Notes: generated by a model from the sequence alone, not told the origin. Shown: positions 1 through 6,331, numbered from the stretch's first letter. The stretch is DNA of 42,201 nt from Candidatus Magasanikiibacteriota bacterium (GCA_023246715.1 JAHFHZ010000006.1:1-42201), one strand, 5' to 3'. Numbers and translations are program-made.

Positions 1-1
1 C

Positions 2-1135
2 AGCAAAGCTCTGGCTGAGCTTGGTGACGTAGATACGGCACTGCGGGGCTTAGTTACAATGCCTCTTACTGTCATTCCGACCGATCCCGACCAAGAAGTT
101 GGGAGAGTGGAGGAATCGCGGAAATCAGCGATCATAACAAATCTAAGGGATTCCTCGACTCCGCTGCGCTCCGCTCGGAATGACAATAATGTACGACTAT
201 CTACTTACACCAAACCTACCTCTACCCGCCGCGCCTATGGCAACGCGCTCATTAAGTTGGGCTCTGTGAACGAAGCGGTTGTGGCGCTGGATGCGGAAGT
301 GAGCAACTCTACCTTTGCCGAGTTATTCAAACACAAATTTCCCGAGCGTTTTTTTGAGATGTTTATTGCCGAACAGAATATGGTGGGCGCGGCGCTGGGG
401 TTGGCACGGCGGGGTAAAATTCCTTTTGTTTCAACGTTTGCAGCATTCTTTACCCGGGCCTCTGATCAGGTTCGGATGTGCCAATACTCGGGCGCGAACG
501 TAAAATTTGTCGGTTCGCATTGCGGCGTGTCGATTGGCGAAGATGGAGCATCGCAAATGGGGCTTGAGGACATTGCCTTGTTTCGGGCAGGGCACGGCAG
601 CGTGGTCTTGTATCCGGCGGACGCAATTGCGGCCGAGCGGCTGGTAGCCGAAGCGGCCGAGCAGGTTGGCATCGTGTACCTACGCATGACGCGCAAAGAT
701 ATGGCGCTTCTGTACCAACCAACGGACACTTTCCCGATTGGCGGGAGCAAGGTACTCCGGCAAAGCGCCGCGGATCAGGTAACGATTGTCGCGGCAGGGA
801 TAACCCTGCACGAGGCACTGAAAGCTTACGAACAATTGCGCGAGAACGGCATCAGTGCACGGGTTATCGACCTGTACAGCATTAAACCGCTTGATAAAAG
901 AACCCTCGAGCAAGCCGCGCGCGAAACAAAGGCCTTGATTGTGGTTGAGGATCATTACCCAGAAGGCGGGATTGGTGAAGCGGTGCGGAGCGCTTTGGCT
1001 GGCTGCCCTACCGCGGTATATTCTTTGGCTGTGCGTAAACTGCCGCGGAGCGGAAAGCCGGAAGAATTGTTGGCGTACGCGGAAATTGACGCGGTGGCGA
1101 TTGTGGAAAAAGTGCGGGAAGTTTTGAAAAAATAA
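2..1135 (+). CDS. tkt: Transketolase, C-terminal part (5' end outside window)
   Basis: Transketolase moves two-carbon units between sugar phosphates in the non-oxidative pentose phosphate pathway, using thiamine diphosphate. The reading frame is open from base 2, so the true start and the N-terminal diphosphate-binding domain lie upstream of the window; the ATG at 59 is internal. Visible are the pyrimidine-binding domain (STFAELFKHKFPERFFE, IAEQNMVGAALGLA with the catalytic Glu, FVSTFAAFFTRASDQVRM, GSHCGVSIGEDGASQM) and the C-terminal domain (VVEDHYPEGGIGEAV, LPRSGKPEELL). By my recollection the wording is closer to the animal-type subfamily than to E. coli TktA. The linker before the pyrimidine domain contains an in-frame repeat (about 148-189). 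Stop is TAA. Identification is secure; only the upstream extent is unknown. Confidence 0.95.
   Translation, partial: SKALAELGDVDTALRGLVTMPLTVIPTDPDQEVGRVEESRKSAIITNLRDSSTPLRSARNDNNVRLSTYTKPTSTRRAYGNALIKLGSVNEAVVALDAEVSNSTFAELFKHKFPERFFEMFIAEQNMVGAALGLARRGKIPFVSTFAAFFTRASDQVRMCQYSGANVKFVGSHCGVSIGEDGASQMGLEDIALFRAGHGSVVLYPADAIAAERLVAEAAEQVGIVYLRMTRKDMALLYQPTDTFPIGGSKVLRQSAADQVTIVAAGITLHEALKAYEQLRENGISARVIDLYSIKPLDKRTLEQAARETKALIVVEDHYPEGGIGEAVRSALAGCPTAVYSLAVRKLPRSGKPEELLAYAEIDAVAIVEKVREVLKK
148..189. repeat. Palindromic repeat embedded in the tkt coding frame
   Basis: This G+C-rich stretch reads as a short palindrome-like unit (GATTCCTCGACTCCGCT followed by GCGCTCCGCTCGGAATGACA). It resembles the dispersed 'TCATTCCGAGCGGAG' type of intergenic repeat. 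It is translated in frame as RDSSTPLRSARNDNN in the linker before the second transketolase domain, a place where extra residues can be tolerated. The resemblance to Rickettsia palindromic elements is by analogy only. Confidence 0.6.
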
Positions 1136-1185
1136 CCCTTCTTCGTAAAAATAACTTCATAATTATTGGTACCTTTTGTAATTAA

Positions 1186-1350
1186 AAACTTTTTACCACC
1201 CTTTGTACGCACAAAGGGTGGCGCCTCAAAGCGCCGAGCGACGAGTTCACGGCCGTAGTGACAATGAATCCGAACTGGCTGCGCAGGTGGCAGCAGCTCG
1301 GAAACTTTTGGCGCCACCTTTTAGTTATAAAAGGTGGTGAGTAAAAAAAC
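1186..1350. repeat. Palindromic, MITE-like or structured-RNA element
   Basis: No gene is visible in 1136-1390; most of it is this element. Each end carries its own hairpin: CCACCCTTTGT with ACAAAGGGTGG (1196-1221), and CCACCTTTT with AAAAGGTGG (1314-1337). The two ends are also inverted relative to each other through GGTGGCGCC (1217-1225) and GGCGCCACC (1310-1318), a perfect 9-bp outer stem. Nested inside are CCGAGC/GCTCGG and GAGTTC/GAACT pairings. The flanks share an AAAAACTTT-like sequence that could be a target duplication. It could be a miniature inverted-repeat element or a structured RNA. Confidence 0.5.
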
Positions 1351-1390
1351 TTTATACTAAGGATCAAAAAAATAATCTAAAATTATAACC

Positions 1391-1427
1391 AAAAACACAA
1401 CACCCGCCGATTAAGGCGGGTGTTGTG
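1391..1427 (-). terminator. Rho-independent terminator of vapBC (repeat family copy 1)
   Basis: A 13-bp stem (CACAACACCCGCC with GGCGGGTGTTGTG) is followed on the minus strand by a TTTTT run. It sits just past the vapC stop. It is one of four copies of a hairpin repeat in the TA array. Similarity to the copy at 3538-3616 continues past the hairpin to about 1465 (GTGGTAAATCTGACACC, then GAGGCACA). Confidence 0.8.
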
Positions 1428-1471
1428 GTAAATCTGACACCAGGCAGGGAGAGGCACAGCCTCAACGATTG

Positions 1472-1846
1472 TTAACACCAAATAATTTTTAAGTCCGAAA
1501 CTTTTTTCATTTCTTTATCCCTGGTAACCAGCGAAGCGTTGTACAAAAGCGCCGTGGCCGCAATAATCGCATCGGGTGTTTTGATTCCAGACGTCCGCCT
1601 GATACGCGCAGCTAATCTGGCAATAGTAGAATCTAAATTAATGCTCGTCAGTTCGCTTAACCATTGGCTAATAAGCACTAAATTGGCGGGGCTTAAACCT
1701 GCAAAAGACAGGGCTTCCATCTCGGTCAGGGTGGCAACAGCAATCGCTGAATCTTTCTTACGAAGTTCGTCTACTAACCCAACAACTTGAGGGTCATTTT
1801 GTAAATAATAAATAACCGCATTAGTGTCGAGTAGAATCATACCCAC
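1472..1846 (-). CDS. vapC: VapC-type PIN-domain toxin (ribonuclease)
   Basis: PIN-domain toxins cleave RNA (often tRNA) with Mg2+ held by acidic residues. The 124-aa protein has the family layout: MGMILLDTNAVIYYL with Asp7, Glu42 in TEMEAL, Asp92 in TPDAIIAATAL and Asp110 in LVTRDKEM, so the active site looks intact. Its start overlaps the end of the small upstream gene by 10 bp, the usual coupling of antitoxin and toxin. It is the last gene of the array before a terminator at 1391-1427 and faces tkt. Confidence 0.88.
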   Translation of the reverse strand: MGMILLDTNAVIYYLQNDPQVVGLVDELRKKDSAIAVATLTEMEALSFAGLSPANLVLISQWLSELTSINLDSTIARLAARIRRTSGIKTPDAIIAATALLYNASLVTRDKEMKKVSDLKIIWC

Positions 1847-2022
1847 TCTTTGCGAATAGTTTTTTGGAATTTAAGACCGGAAATTTTTTTAGGCAAAATA
1901 CCCCGAACCGACTGCCAGGAATCGGTATTTTTTGTGAATGCTAAAAATTCAGCTGGATCCATGTTGAGACGTTTTATTTTTTGTAGTATTTTTTTTTGTC
2001 GGGAGAGACTAATGGTATTCAT
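1837..2022 (-). CDS. vapB: VapB-like antitoxin
   Basis: Small 61-aa protein (MNTISLSRQKKILQKIKR... ending LKFQKTIRKEWV) directly upstream of and overlapping the PIN toxin. Position, size and overlap fit a VapB-type antitoxin that binds the toxin with its C-terminal tail and the promoter with its N-terminus. I cannot assign the DNA-binding fold with certainty. A start further upstream, at 2082, is ruled out by the promoter at 2048-2076, which predicts transcription beginning near 2041. The ATG at 2022 fits a short leader. Confidence 0.75.
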   Translation of the reverse strand: MNTISLSRQKKILQKIKRLNMDPAEFLAFTKNTDSWQSVRGILPKKISGLKFQKTIRKEWV

Positions 2023-2047
2023 AGGCACATGACTAACCTGAAATCCT

Positions 2048-2076
2048 ACTATACCGAAAAATAAAGAACCTGTCAA
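2048..2076 (-). promoter_or_regulatory. Sigma-70 promoter of vapBC, merged with terminator
   Basis: The minus strand reads TTGACA (2071-2076), 17 bp, TATAGT (2048-2053). The -35 TT is part of the U-tract of the preceding hairpin terminator, so terminator and promoter form one compact junction. The spacer contains GTTCTTTA. Confidence 0.85.
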
Positions 2077-2110
2077 AAACACAACCCGCCGATTAAGGCG
2101 GGTGTTGTGG
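2074..2110 (-). terminator. Terminator of hicBA unit 2 (repeat copy 2)
   Basis: Hairpin with CCGCC/GGCGG core and ACAAC/GTTGT flank, then TTTTT on the minus strand. This copy has lost bases on one arm relative to copies 1 and 4, so the stem is slightly imperfect. Confidence 0.75.
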
Positions 2111-2143
2111 TAAATCTGAGAACGGGCGACAGCATATACCCTA

Positions 2144-2377
2144 TCAACGACGCATACGCCTAAATTCTGATGCGTCCAACCGAATATCGGCTAAAATTTT
2201 TTTGAGAAGCCCCTTGCCAATATCCTCAGACGCATGCAAAGGAACCACGGTGGTTCGCCCATCGCCCGGGTGGCGAAAAAAACAATGGCTGCCTTTTTGC
2301 CGGATTTGCTCAAACCCCAACGCTCGCAACAAGCGCAGCAACTTTTGAGAAGAAATAGGAGCCAGGTGCGGAGCCAT
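2144..2377 (-). CDS. hicA: HicA-type toxin (mRNA interferase)
   Basis: 77-aa protein with the HicA double-stranded-RNA-binding-like fold: KLLRLLRALGFEQIRQKGSHCFFRHPGDGRTTVVPLHA then GKGLLKKILADI. The catalytic His of the GSH motif is present. HicA cleaves mRNA until bound by HicB. It lies 9 bp downstream of hicB in the order hicB-hicA, less common than hicA-hicB but consistent with the second pair in this array. The stop is TGA followed at once by TAG. Confidence 0.9.
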   Translation of the reverse strand: MAPHLAPISSQKLLRLLRALGFEQIRQKGSHCFFRHPGDGRTTVVPLHASEDIGKGLLKKILADIRLDASEFRRMRR

Positions 2378-2386
2378 GTTGGCTGA

Positions 2387-2632
2387 TTAAAAAGTAAGCT
2401 CTAATTTTTGCACGCCATAAAGCTCATTTCTTGCGAGAGAAAAATTTTTATTACTGGATCGCTCCACCTCCAGGCACAGCCTGGCTACTTCTTCCAACCT
2501 TTCTAAGAGCGCTGGTATAGTACGAGCCTGGGTGTAGCAGCTGCGCAATGCCGGAATGCTGCCGATAAACCAGCCATTACCATCTTTTTCAATCAATACG
2601 GAAAGAGTATAGTGCGCTTTATTTTTTTTCAT
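2387..2632 (-). CDS. hicB: HicB-type antitoxin
   Basis: 81-aa protein beginning MKKNKAHYTLSVLIEKDGNGWFIGSIPALRSCYTQ, the partly degraded RNase-H-like HicB fold, followed by leucine-rich helices. I chose the ATG at 2632 because the family fold starts right after it; the upstream extension to 2704 runs into the neighbouring hic relic in another frame. It is followed 9 bp later by hicA. Transcription presumably starts at the promoter 2880-2908 and crosses the relic. Confidence 0.82.
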   Translation of the reverse strand: MKKNKAHYTLSVLIEKDGNGWFIGSIPALRSCYTQARTIPALLERLEEVARLCLEVERSSNKNFSLARNELYGVQKLELTF

Positions 2633-2636
2633 ATAT

Positions 2637-2870
2637 CTATGATATTGCAAAAATGTCATTCCCACGCAGCAGCTTCTGACCGGCGCCTTTTTGGAGAGCA
2701 ACAATAAAATAGTCCTCGATCACTTCGGCCAGCTTAGCACGGGCTTGTTCGACTGAATCAGCTTGCGCATACGCACCCGGTAAGCTTTGAATTACAAAAT
2801 GCCACACCCGTTCTCTCAAAAATTGCCACCAACTTCTGATAAGAAACGGGAACAATTTTTTAGTGGCTGC
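2637..2870 (-). pseudogene. Chimeric relic: hicA start joined to hicB middle
   Basis: Two broken pieces are visible between the promoter and hicB. The first reads IVPVSYQKLVAIFERTGV, like the opening of HicA, behind an ATG whose frame stops after four codons. The second, in another frame, reads FVIQSLPGAYAQADSVEQA and continues ARAKLAEVIEDYFIVALQKG, a HicB core that lacks its first strand. The simplest reading is a deletion between two hic genes that left a fused non-functional remnant. A short HicB-like protein from 2855 cannot be excluded. Confidence 0.5.
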
Positions 2871-2879
2871 TCATAACTT

Positions 2880-2908
2880 AGTGTAGCGGAAAGATAATAC
2901 TGTGTCAA
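2880..2908 (-). promoter_or_regulatory. Sigma-70 promoter of hic unit 2
   Basis: TTGACA (2903-2908), 17 bp, TACACT (2880-2885) on the minus strand, directly after the hairpin at 2909-2944. It now reads into the hic relic and then hicBA. Confidence 0.82.
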
Positions 2909-2944
2909 AAACACAACACCCTGCCGGAGAGGCAGGGTGTTGTG
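2909..2944 (-). terminator. Terminator of hicBA unit 3 (repeat copy 3, compensatory variant)
   Basis: Stem CACAACACCCTGCC/GGCAGGGTGTTGTG followed by a T-run. Compared with the other copies (CACCCGCC/GGCGGGTG) both arms have changed together, so base pairing is kept although the sequence differs. This supports selection on the hairpin. Confidence 0.85.
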
Positions 2945-2999
2945 GTAAATCTGACATCGTACGAGAGAGATTAACTAAAAGTCAGCTAAAATTTGTACC

Positions 3000-3224
3000 C
3001 TATAAGTCTACAAATTGTTCCACGGTCAACCCGGCATCTTTAATCAGCCGAACCAATAACCCTTTCTTGAGTTCTCGATGTAACGGGATAGTTAAGGAAG
3101 AGCGCGTTGAAGAATCTGGATGATGCAGCCGGATATGGCTCCCTCGTTGCCGGGCCATACTATAGCCTAGACGCTCAAACTTTTGTACGGCTTGCTGGCC
3201 TGAAAATCCGCCGAGTGTCGACAT
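3000..3224 (-). CDS. hicA: HicA-type toxin (mRNA interferase)
   Basis: 74-aa protein: SGQQAVQKFERLGYSMARQRGSHIRLHHPD, then LTIPLHRELKKGLLVRLIKDAGLTVEQF. The GSH catalytic His and the following basic strand are typical of HicA. It starts 6 bp after the hicB stop, so the two are one transcription unit. Stop is TAG. It is about as distant from the other HicA in this window as unrelated family members, so this is not a recent duplication. Confidence 0.92.
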   Translation of the reverse strand: MSTLGGFSGQQAVQKFERLGYSMARQRGSHIRLHHPDSSTRSSLTIPLHRELKKGLLVRLIKDAGLTVEQFVDL

Positions 3225-3230
3225 ATTTTT

Positions 3231-3485
3231 TTAAATAGCCACACTATGCAAACTGATATTTTCAACTAATCGCCGTACCCGAGCACGGGGAACATCCTGT
3301 AAAGACAGGAGCACCGCTTCACGAATATTACGCAAGGCTTCTTCGATGGTTTCTCCCTGGCTGTAGCACCCCTCTACTACCGGGCATTCCACCCAGTACC
3401 CACCTTCCTCCGCCGAATGCATTACTACCGGAAAATTTCCAACCTGATGAACAGTTGTCATTTTTTTAGCAATTTTTTTAGTCAT
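3231..3485 (-). CDS. hicB: HicB-type antitoxin
   Basis: 84-aa protein with a clear HicB core: FPVVMHSAEEGGYWVECPVVEGCYSQGETIEEALRNIREAVLLSL. The start at 3485 lies about 20 nt after the predicted transcription start; an internal ATG nine codons in is an alternative. It precedes hicA by 6 bp. HicB neutralises HicA and usually represses its own promoter, here the one at 3513-3541. Confidence 0.9.
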   Translation of the reverse strand: MTKKIAKKMTTVHQVGNFPVVMHSAEEGGYWVECPVVEGCYSQGETIEEALRNIREAVLLSLQDVPRARVRRLVENISLHSVAI

Positions 3486-3512
3486 AGTATGGTTAATCTA
3501 GCAAACAAGGAT

Positions 3513-3541
3513 ATTGTATCGAAAAATAAAGAACCTGTCAA
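3513..3541 (-). promoter_or_regulatory. Sigma-70 promoter of hic unit 3, merged with terminator
   Basis: TTGACA (3536-3541), 17 bp with GTTCTTTA in the spacer, TACAAT (3513-3518) on the minus strand. The stretch 3521-3576 is nearly the same as that around 2061-2110, so hairpin and promoter were copied as one piece. Confidence 0.85.
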
Positions 3542-3576
3542 AAACACAACACCCGCCGATTAAGGCGGGTGTTGTG
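3538..3576 (-). terminator. Terminator ending the G+C-rich operon (repeat copy 4)
   Basis: Perfect stem CACAACACCCGCC/GGCGGGTGTTGTG (3545-3576) followed by TTTTT on the minus strand. It lies between the G+C-rich gene block and the hic unit and is the only stem in this area with a proper U-tract. Confidence 0.8.
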
Positions 3577-3630
3577 GTAAATCTGACACCGTGCGAGAGA
3601 GGCACACAGTCTCATATTGTAGGGTGGGCG

Positions 3631-3741
3631 GCCGCGGCGATCATCGTGATCGCCGCGGCGCCCGGTAAGTTTCTGCTCTGTGAAGGTGACCCTCGAGTTG
3701 GAGCAGATGTCTGCTCGAGGGTGGCGCCGGGTGTTGGCGCC
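3631..3741. repeat. Three strong palindromes at the 3' end of the G+C-rich operon
   Basis: Perfect hairpins follow one another: GCCGCGGCGATCA/TGATCGCCGCGGC (3631-3659), ACCCTCGAG/CTCGAGGGT (3689-3722) and GGCGCC/GGCGCC (3723-3741). None has a U-tract. They could stabilise the 3' end of the mRNA or be remnants of the joint where the foreign segment entered. Confidence 0.7.
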
Positions 3742-3755
3742 TAGGGCCGGGTCTG

Positions 3756-4687
3756 CTAGGGGCAGCCGAGGGCGCCCGCGATCATGCCGCTGTTCTTGGC
3801 GTAGAGCGCGAGGTTGCCCTCGGAGTTGGTGTCCCCGGTGACGAGGAGGGGGTAGGTGGAGCCGGGCCGGGCGGTGTTCCGGATGTAGACGGTGACGTCG
3901 TTCATCCGGAACATGCCGGTCTCGCCAGCCCACCTCGTGGTGCCCTTGATCTTGCCCTTCACCTCGATGATCAGGGCGCCGCTGCCGCCCGAGCCGTTGA
4001 GGGCCGCGGGCTGGAAGCGGGTGCACGCCTCCTTCTGGGAGAGGAAGATCTCCTCGCCCGTGTCGGCCAGCGTGGTGTCGCCGCCGAGGTCCGTCGCGTG
4101 GTAAATGTAGAACTGGCGTTGGCCTGGTTGTAGAACTGGCCGGCGCCGGGCGCGGGGGCGACGAACTTGAGCGAGATGGGGAAGGTCGCCGGGGGCGGCG
4201 AGCAGGCGTTGGCGCAGGAGCCGCCGCAGTCGACGCCGGTCTCGGTGCCGTTCTGGATGCCGTCGACGCAGGTCGGCTGGACGACGACGGTGTCGGCGAC
4301 GCACTTGGGCGCCGTCGGCGTGCTGTTGTCGAGGTGCGTGTTGGGGCCGCAGGTGGGGAGCTTCTGGCAGACGTTGCTCGCGTCGGCGTAGGTGCCCGCG
4401 CCGCACGTGATCGTGGGGGGCGGCGTGGGTGCCACGGGCTCCGGCTTGGTCTTGCACCAGCCGACCTCGCCATCGGCGACATCGGGGGCGCAGACCTCGT
4501 TGTCGAAGCAGACGGCCTTGGCCTTCGCGGCCTTGACGTTGCAGCGGCAGGACTGGATGACCTTGAGGGGAGACACCAGCCGGTCGACCGGCTGCGAGCC
4601 GTCGACGCACTCGGGCTGCGGTGCGCAGGCACCGAGCATGAGGGCGGTGCTCAGGATGAGGAAGGACTTGATCGCGTTCGTGCTCAT
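3756..4687 (-). CDS. Cys-rich lipoprotein, G+C-rich gene with a one-base frameshift
   Basis: The product begins MSTNAIKSFLILSTALMLGAC, a lipoprotein signal with lipobox LGAC, so it should be lipid-anchored outside the membrane. The first two thirds are Cys-rich and include CVDGIQNGTETGVDCGGSC, a motif I associate with surface proteins of Myxococcota and other G+C-rich bacteria. The C-terminal third (FYIYHATDLGGDTTLADTG... to NSGMIAGALGCP) is in another frame. The two join cleanly near 4112-4119 if one base is restored, and the total length (932 bp) is one short of a multiple of three. The SD AAGGAG lies 7-8 nt before the ATG at 4687. Function unknown; either a pseudogene or a sequencing error. 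Confidence 0.7.
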
Positions 4688-4731
4688 CAACATTCTCCTT
4701 TTGTGCTGTCTGATTGATCTGTGAAGTGGCT

Positions 4732-5088
4732 CTACTGCGGCGCCTTGTACTCCCGGACCGGGAGCAAGGTGCCGAGCAACGCGCCGCTGCCCGCCGCCAC
4801 AACAGCGGTGCCGGCCATCGTCAGCCAGAACCACGGCTTCTTGTAGACCGGGGTCGGGGCGGGCGTGACCGCGCGGGCCGTCACCGGCACCTCCGCCATC
4901 AGGGCGAGGGCCGGAAGCTGCGGGGCCGGGGCGTCGATGTAGAGGGCCTGGCCGGGCGCGACCCAGTGCAGGGTCGTCTCCCGCGCCTCCGGCTGGGCCG
5001 GGGGGGCGACGGGCTCCTGCGCGTGGGCGGTGAGCACGGTGATGGACAGGGCGGCGGCCGCAAGGGCCGAAACGAGAAAACGGGGCAT
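4732..5088 (-). CDS. Small exported protein with C-terminal membrane helix (G+C-rich)
   Basis: 118 aa. The N-terminus (MPRFLVSALAAAALSITVLTA then HAQEP) is a signal peptide with an AxA-type cleavage site. A Pro/Ala-rich middle follows, then a single hydrophobic helix WFWLTMAGTAVVAAGSGALLG near residues 92-113. The start is fixed by AAGGAGGA 6-7 nt before the ATG. It lies 44 bp upstream of the lipoprotein gene and is probably co-transcribed with it. No family recognised. Base composition is far more G+C-rich than the flanking housekeeping genes. Confidence 0.72.
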   Translation of the reverse strand: MPRFLVSALAAAALSITVLTAHAQEPVAPPAQPEARETTLHWVAPGQALYIDAPAPQLPALALMAEVPVTARAVTPAPTPVYKKPWFWLTMAGTAVVAAGSGALLGTLLPVREYKAPQ

Positions 5089-5109
5089 GGTGTCCTCCTT
5101 GGTTCGCAA

Positions 5110-5460
5110 TCAATACGCTGCTCTGGACAAGTTTTTCCCGTGCTTGGTTTAGCACTAAAAAACTGGTACAGGCGGTTATAGCGAGGTAAAGATAAAACTA
5201 TGCGATGCATAGTAAGTATCTTTTCCCCCACTTCCTCTCTAAAGGAAGGGAAATAACTACCTACGGTATAACTACCTATACCAGTTGGATTGCTTGTCGT
5301 TGTAAAGGAGCGTACGGTTTTGTAACCGTCTTCTATCCACCAACGAGTGGTGAATATAAGACGAGTTCCTGCAGGACCCATCGGCAGCATATGAGCATGC
5401 CGTCGCCGTGGGCACTGTGCCCAGGCGTGGGGTCCTGCAGGGGTGATGTTCTACACTAGT
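5110..5460 (-). promoter_or_regulatory. Non-coding spacer/leader with hairpins and boxA-like motif
   Basis: No convincing gene here. Reading on the minus strand, there is a long palindrome with CCTGCAGGACCC ends (5371-5442), probably the 3' hairpin of the upstream gene. Then comes the hairpin ACGGTT/AACCGT (5314-5329), a degenerate boxA-like CTCCTTTACAACG (5298-5310), and a stem CTTCCT/AGGAAG (about 5231-5248) ahead of the SD of the gene starting at 5088. I see no good -35/-10 pair, so the gene at 5088 is probably read from promoters beyond 6330. Confidence 0.5.
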
Positions 5461-5504
5461 CGCCTCCCCGGGAGTTGAGCCGGGGGCTCTGTAGCCGTGA
5501 GGGG

Positions 5505-6020
5505 CTACTTGCCGCCGAGCTGCGCCGGGGTGCGGAGCCCCTGGGCGCCGGGGGCGGGGCCGACGTAGGGCACCGAGGTCCCGGCCGGCCGGTTCACGAC
5601 CACCGGCACGGCGCCGGGGGGCGCCTTGGTGACCGGGGGCGCCGAGGGCGCGGTGCCGACGAAGAGGCCGGTGCCAGCGACGGCCGCGCGAGCCGGGCGG
5701 CCGACGCGGGCGTTGAGGCTCGCGATCTTCTTGCCGTGCTCCACCAGCTGGCCCTCTTGCTCGTCGAGGATCAGGCCGATCGCCTCGAACTTCGCGTCGG
5801 AGTCGGCCCCCTTCGCGATGAGCGCGCTGGGCTTCGGCGCCTGGGCCTTCGCGGCCTTGGGGCACTTCGAGCCCTTGGCCTGGCAGAGCGCCTCGGCGAC
5901 GATCGCCGCGATCTGGGCCTTGTCGGCCTGATCGAGGGCGTGCGCCGGCGTGGCGAAGCCGAGGCCGAGAACGAAGGCGGAACCAGCGATGATGGACTTG
6001 ATGGACTTGATGGACTTCAT
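5505..6020 (-). CDS. Exported protein with coiled-coil and Pro-rich tail (G+C-rich)
   Basis: 171 aa. MKSIKSIKSIIAGSAFVLGL then GFATPAHA is a classical signal peptide; the DNA for the KSI repeats is a tandem GATGGACTT triplication. A helical, charged middle (KFEAIGLILDEQEGQLVEHG) could form a coiled coil, and the C-terminus is Pro/Ala/Gly-rich. SD GGAGGT lies 6 nt before the ATG at 6020, which decides the start over the longer frame from 6065. Two consensus promoters and an attenuator-like leader precede it. First gene of a probable three-gene unit with 4732-5088 and 3756-4687. No family recognised. Confidence 0.75.
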   Translation of the reverse strand: MKSIKSIKSIIAGSAFVLGLGFATPAHALDQADKAQIAAIVAEALCQAKGSKCPKAAKAQAPKPSALIAKGADSDAKFEAIGLILDEQEGQLVEHGKKIASLNARVGRPARAAVAGTGLFVGTAPSAPPVTKAPPGAVPVVVNRPAGTSVPYVGPAPGAQGLRTPAQLGGK

Positions 6021-6073
6021 TGTGGACCTCCAGTGAACGAGAGCCACGTCCTTCCAGAGCAGCATTGCTCGGC

Positions 6074-6205
6074 AGGACAGGGCGAGAGAGTAATCAACAA
6101 CGTTGAATCTTCTCTTGCCCTGTCCTATGGTTTGACTAGTGTAGAATCAGTTTTAAAGAACAGGTACCTTCACATCCTTAGTGCAAGCAAGAATCCTCGA
6201 TTCTT
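6074..6205 (-). promoter_or_regulatory. Leader: hairpin, boxA-like motif, hairpin, SD
   Basis: Minus-strand order: hairpin AAGAATC/GATTCTT (6189-6205); boxA-like GTTCTTTAAAA (6151-6161, in the context TGTTCTTTAAAACTGA, close to Gram-positive boxA); then a long stem AGGACAGGGC/GCCCTGTCCT (6074-6126) before the SD. A 13-bp sequence at 6134-6146 recurs inverted at 5449-5461, so the two copies bracket the gene. The role in antitermination is inferred from resemblance to rRNA leaders. Confidence 0.55.
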
Positions 6206-6235
6206 TATTACACTGAGCCGTTAAGGTCTGGTGAT

Positions 6236-6312
6236 AAAAAAAGCCTCAATATCATAGAGAGGCAACTTTGTGTGGTTACGCCTGGTAAATGCCTCTCTAA
6301 ACATTTATCAGG
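6236..6312 (-). promoter_or_regulatory. Candidate attenuator or riboswitch-like pseudoknot leader
   Basis: Just after the 6332-6360 promoter the RNA can fold a stem CCTGATAAATG/CATTTACCAGG (6302-6312 with 6281-6291; one mismatch). Its loop contains TAGAGAGG. The loop plus two stem bases (TAGAGAGGCA, 6290-6299) is perfectly complementary over 10 bp to TGCCTCTCTA (6255-6264). The GCCTC of that second strand can pair instead with GAGGC (6243-6247), directly followed by TTTTTTT (6236-6242), an intrinsic terminator. The two pairings exclude each other, as in transcriptional riboswitches. I do not recognise a known class. Confidence 0.5.
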
Positions 6313-6331
6313 TTTTTTAGTGTAACAGATT

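Noticed and set aside
1391-3576. Integron attC sites as an explanation for the four TA-array hairpins
   Set aside because: The stems are perfect, end in T-runs and lack a GTTRRRY core or the unequal spacers of attC; they are terminators.
3538-5390. Several long overlapping minus-strand frames (for example 3538-4632, 3971-5155, 4899-5390)
   Set aside because: They are by-products of high G+C content: low-complexity Arg/Pro/Ala translations without SD. Only the frames with signal peptides and SD sites were kept.
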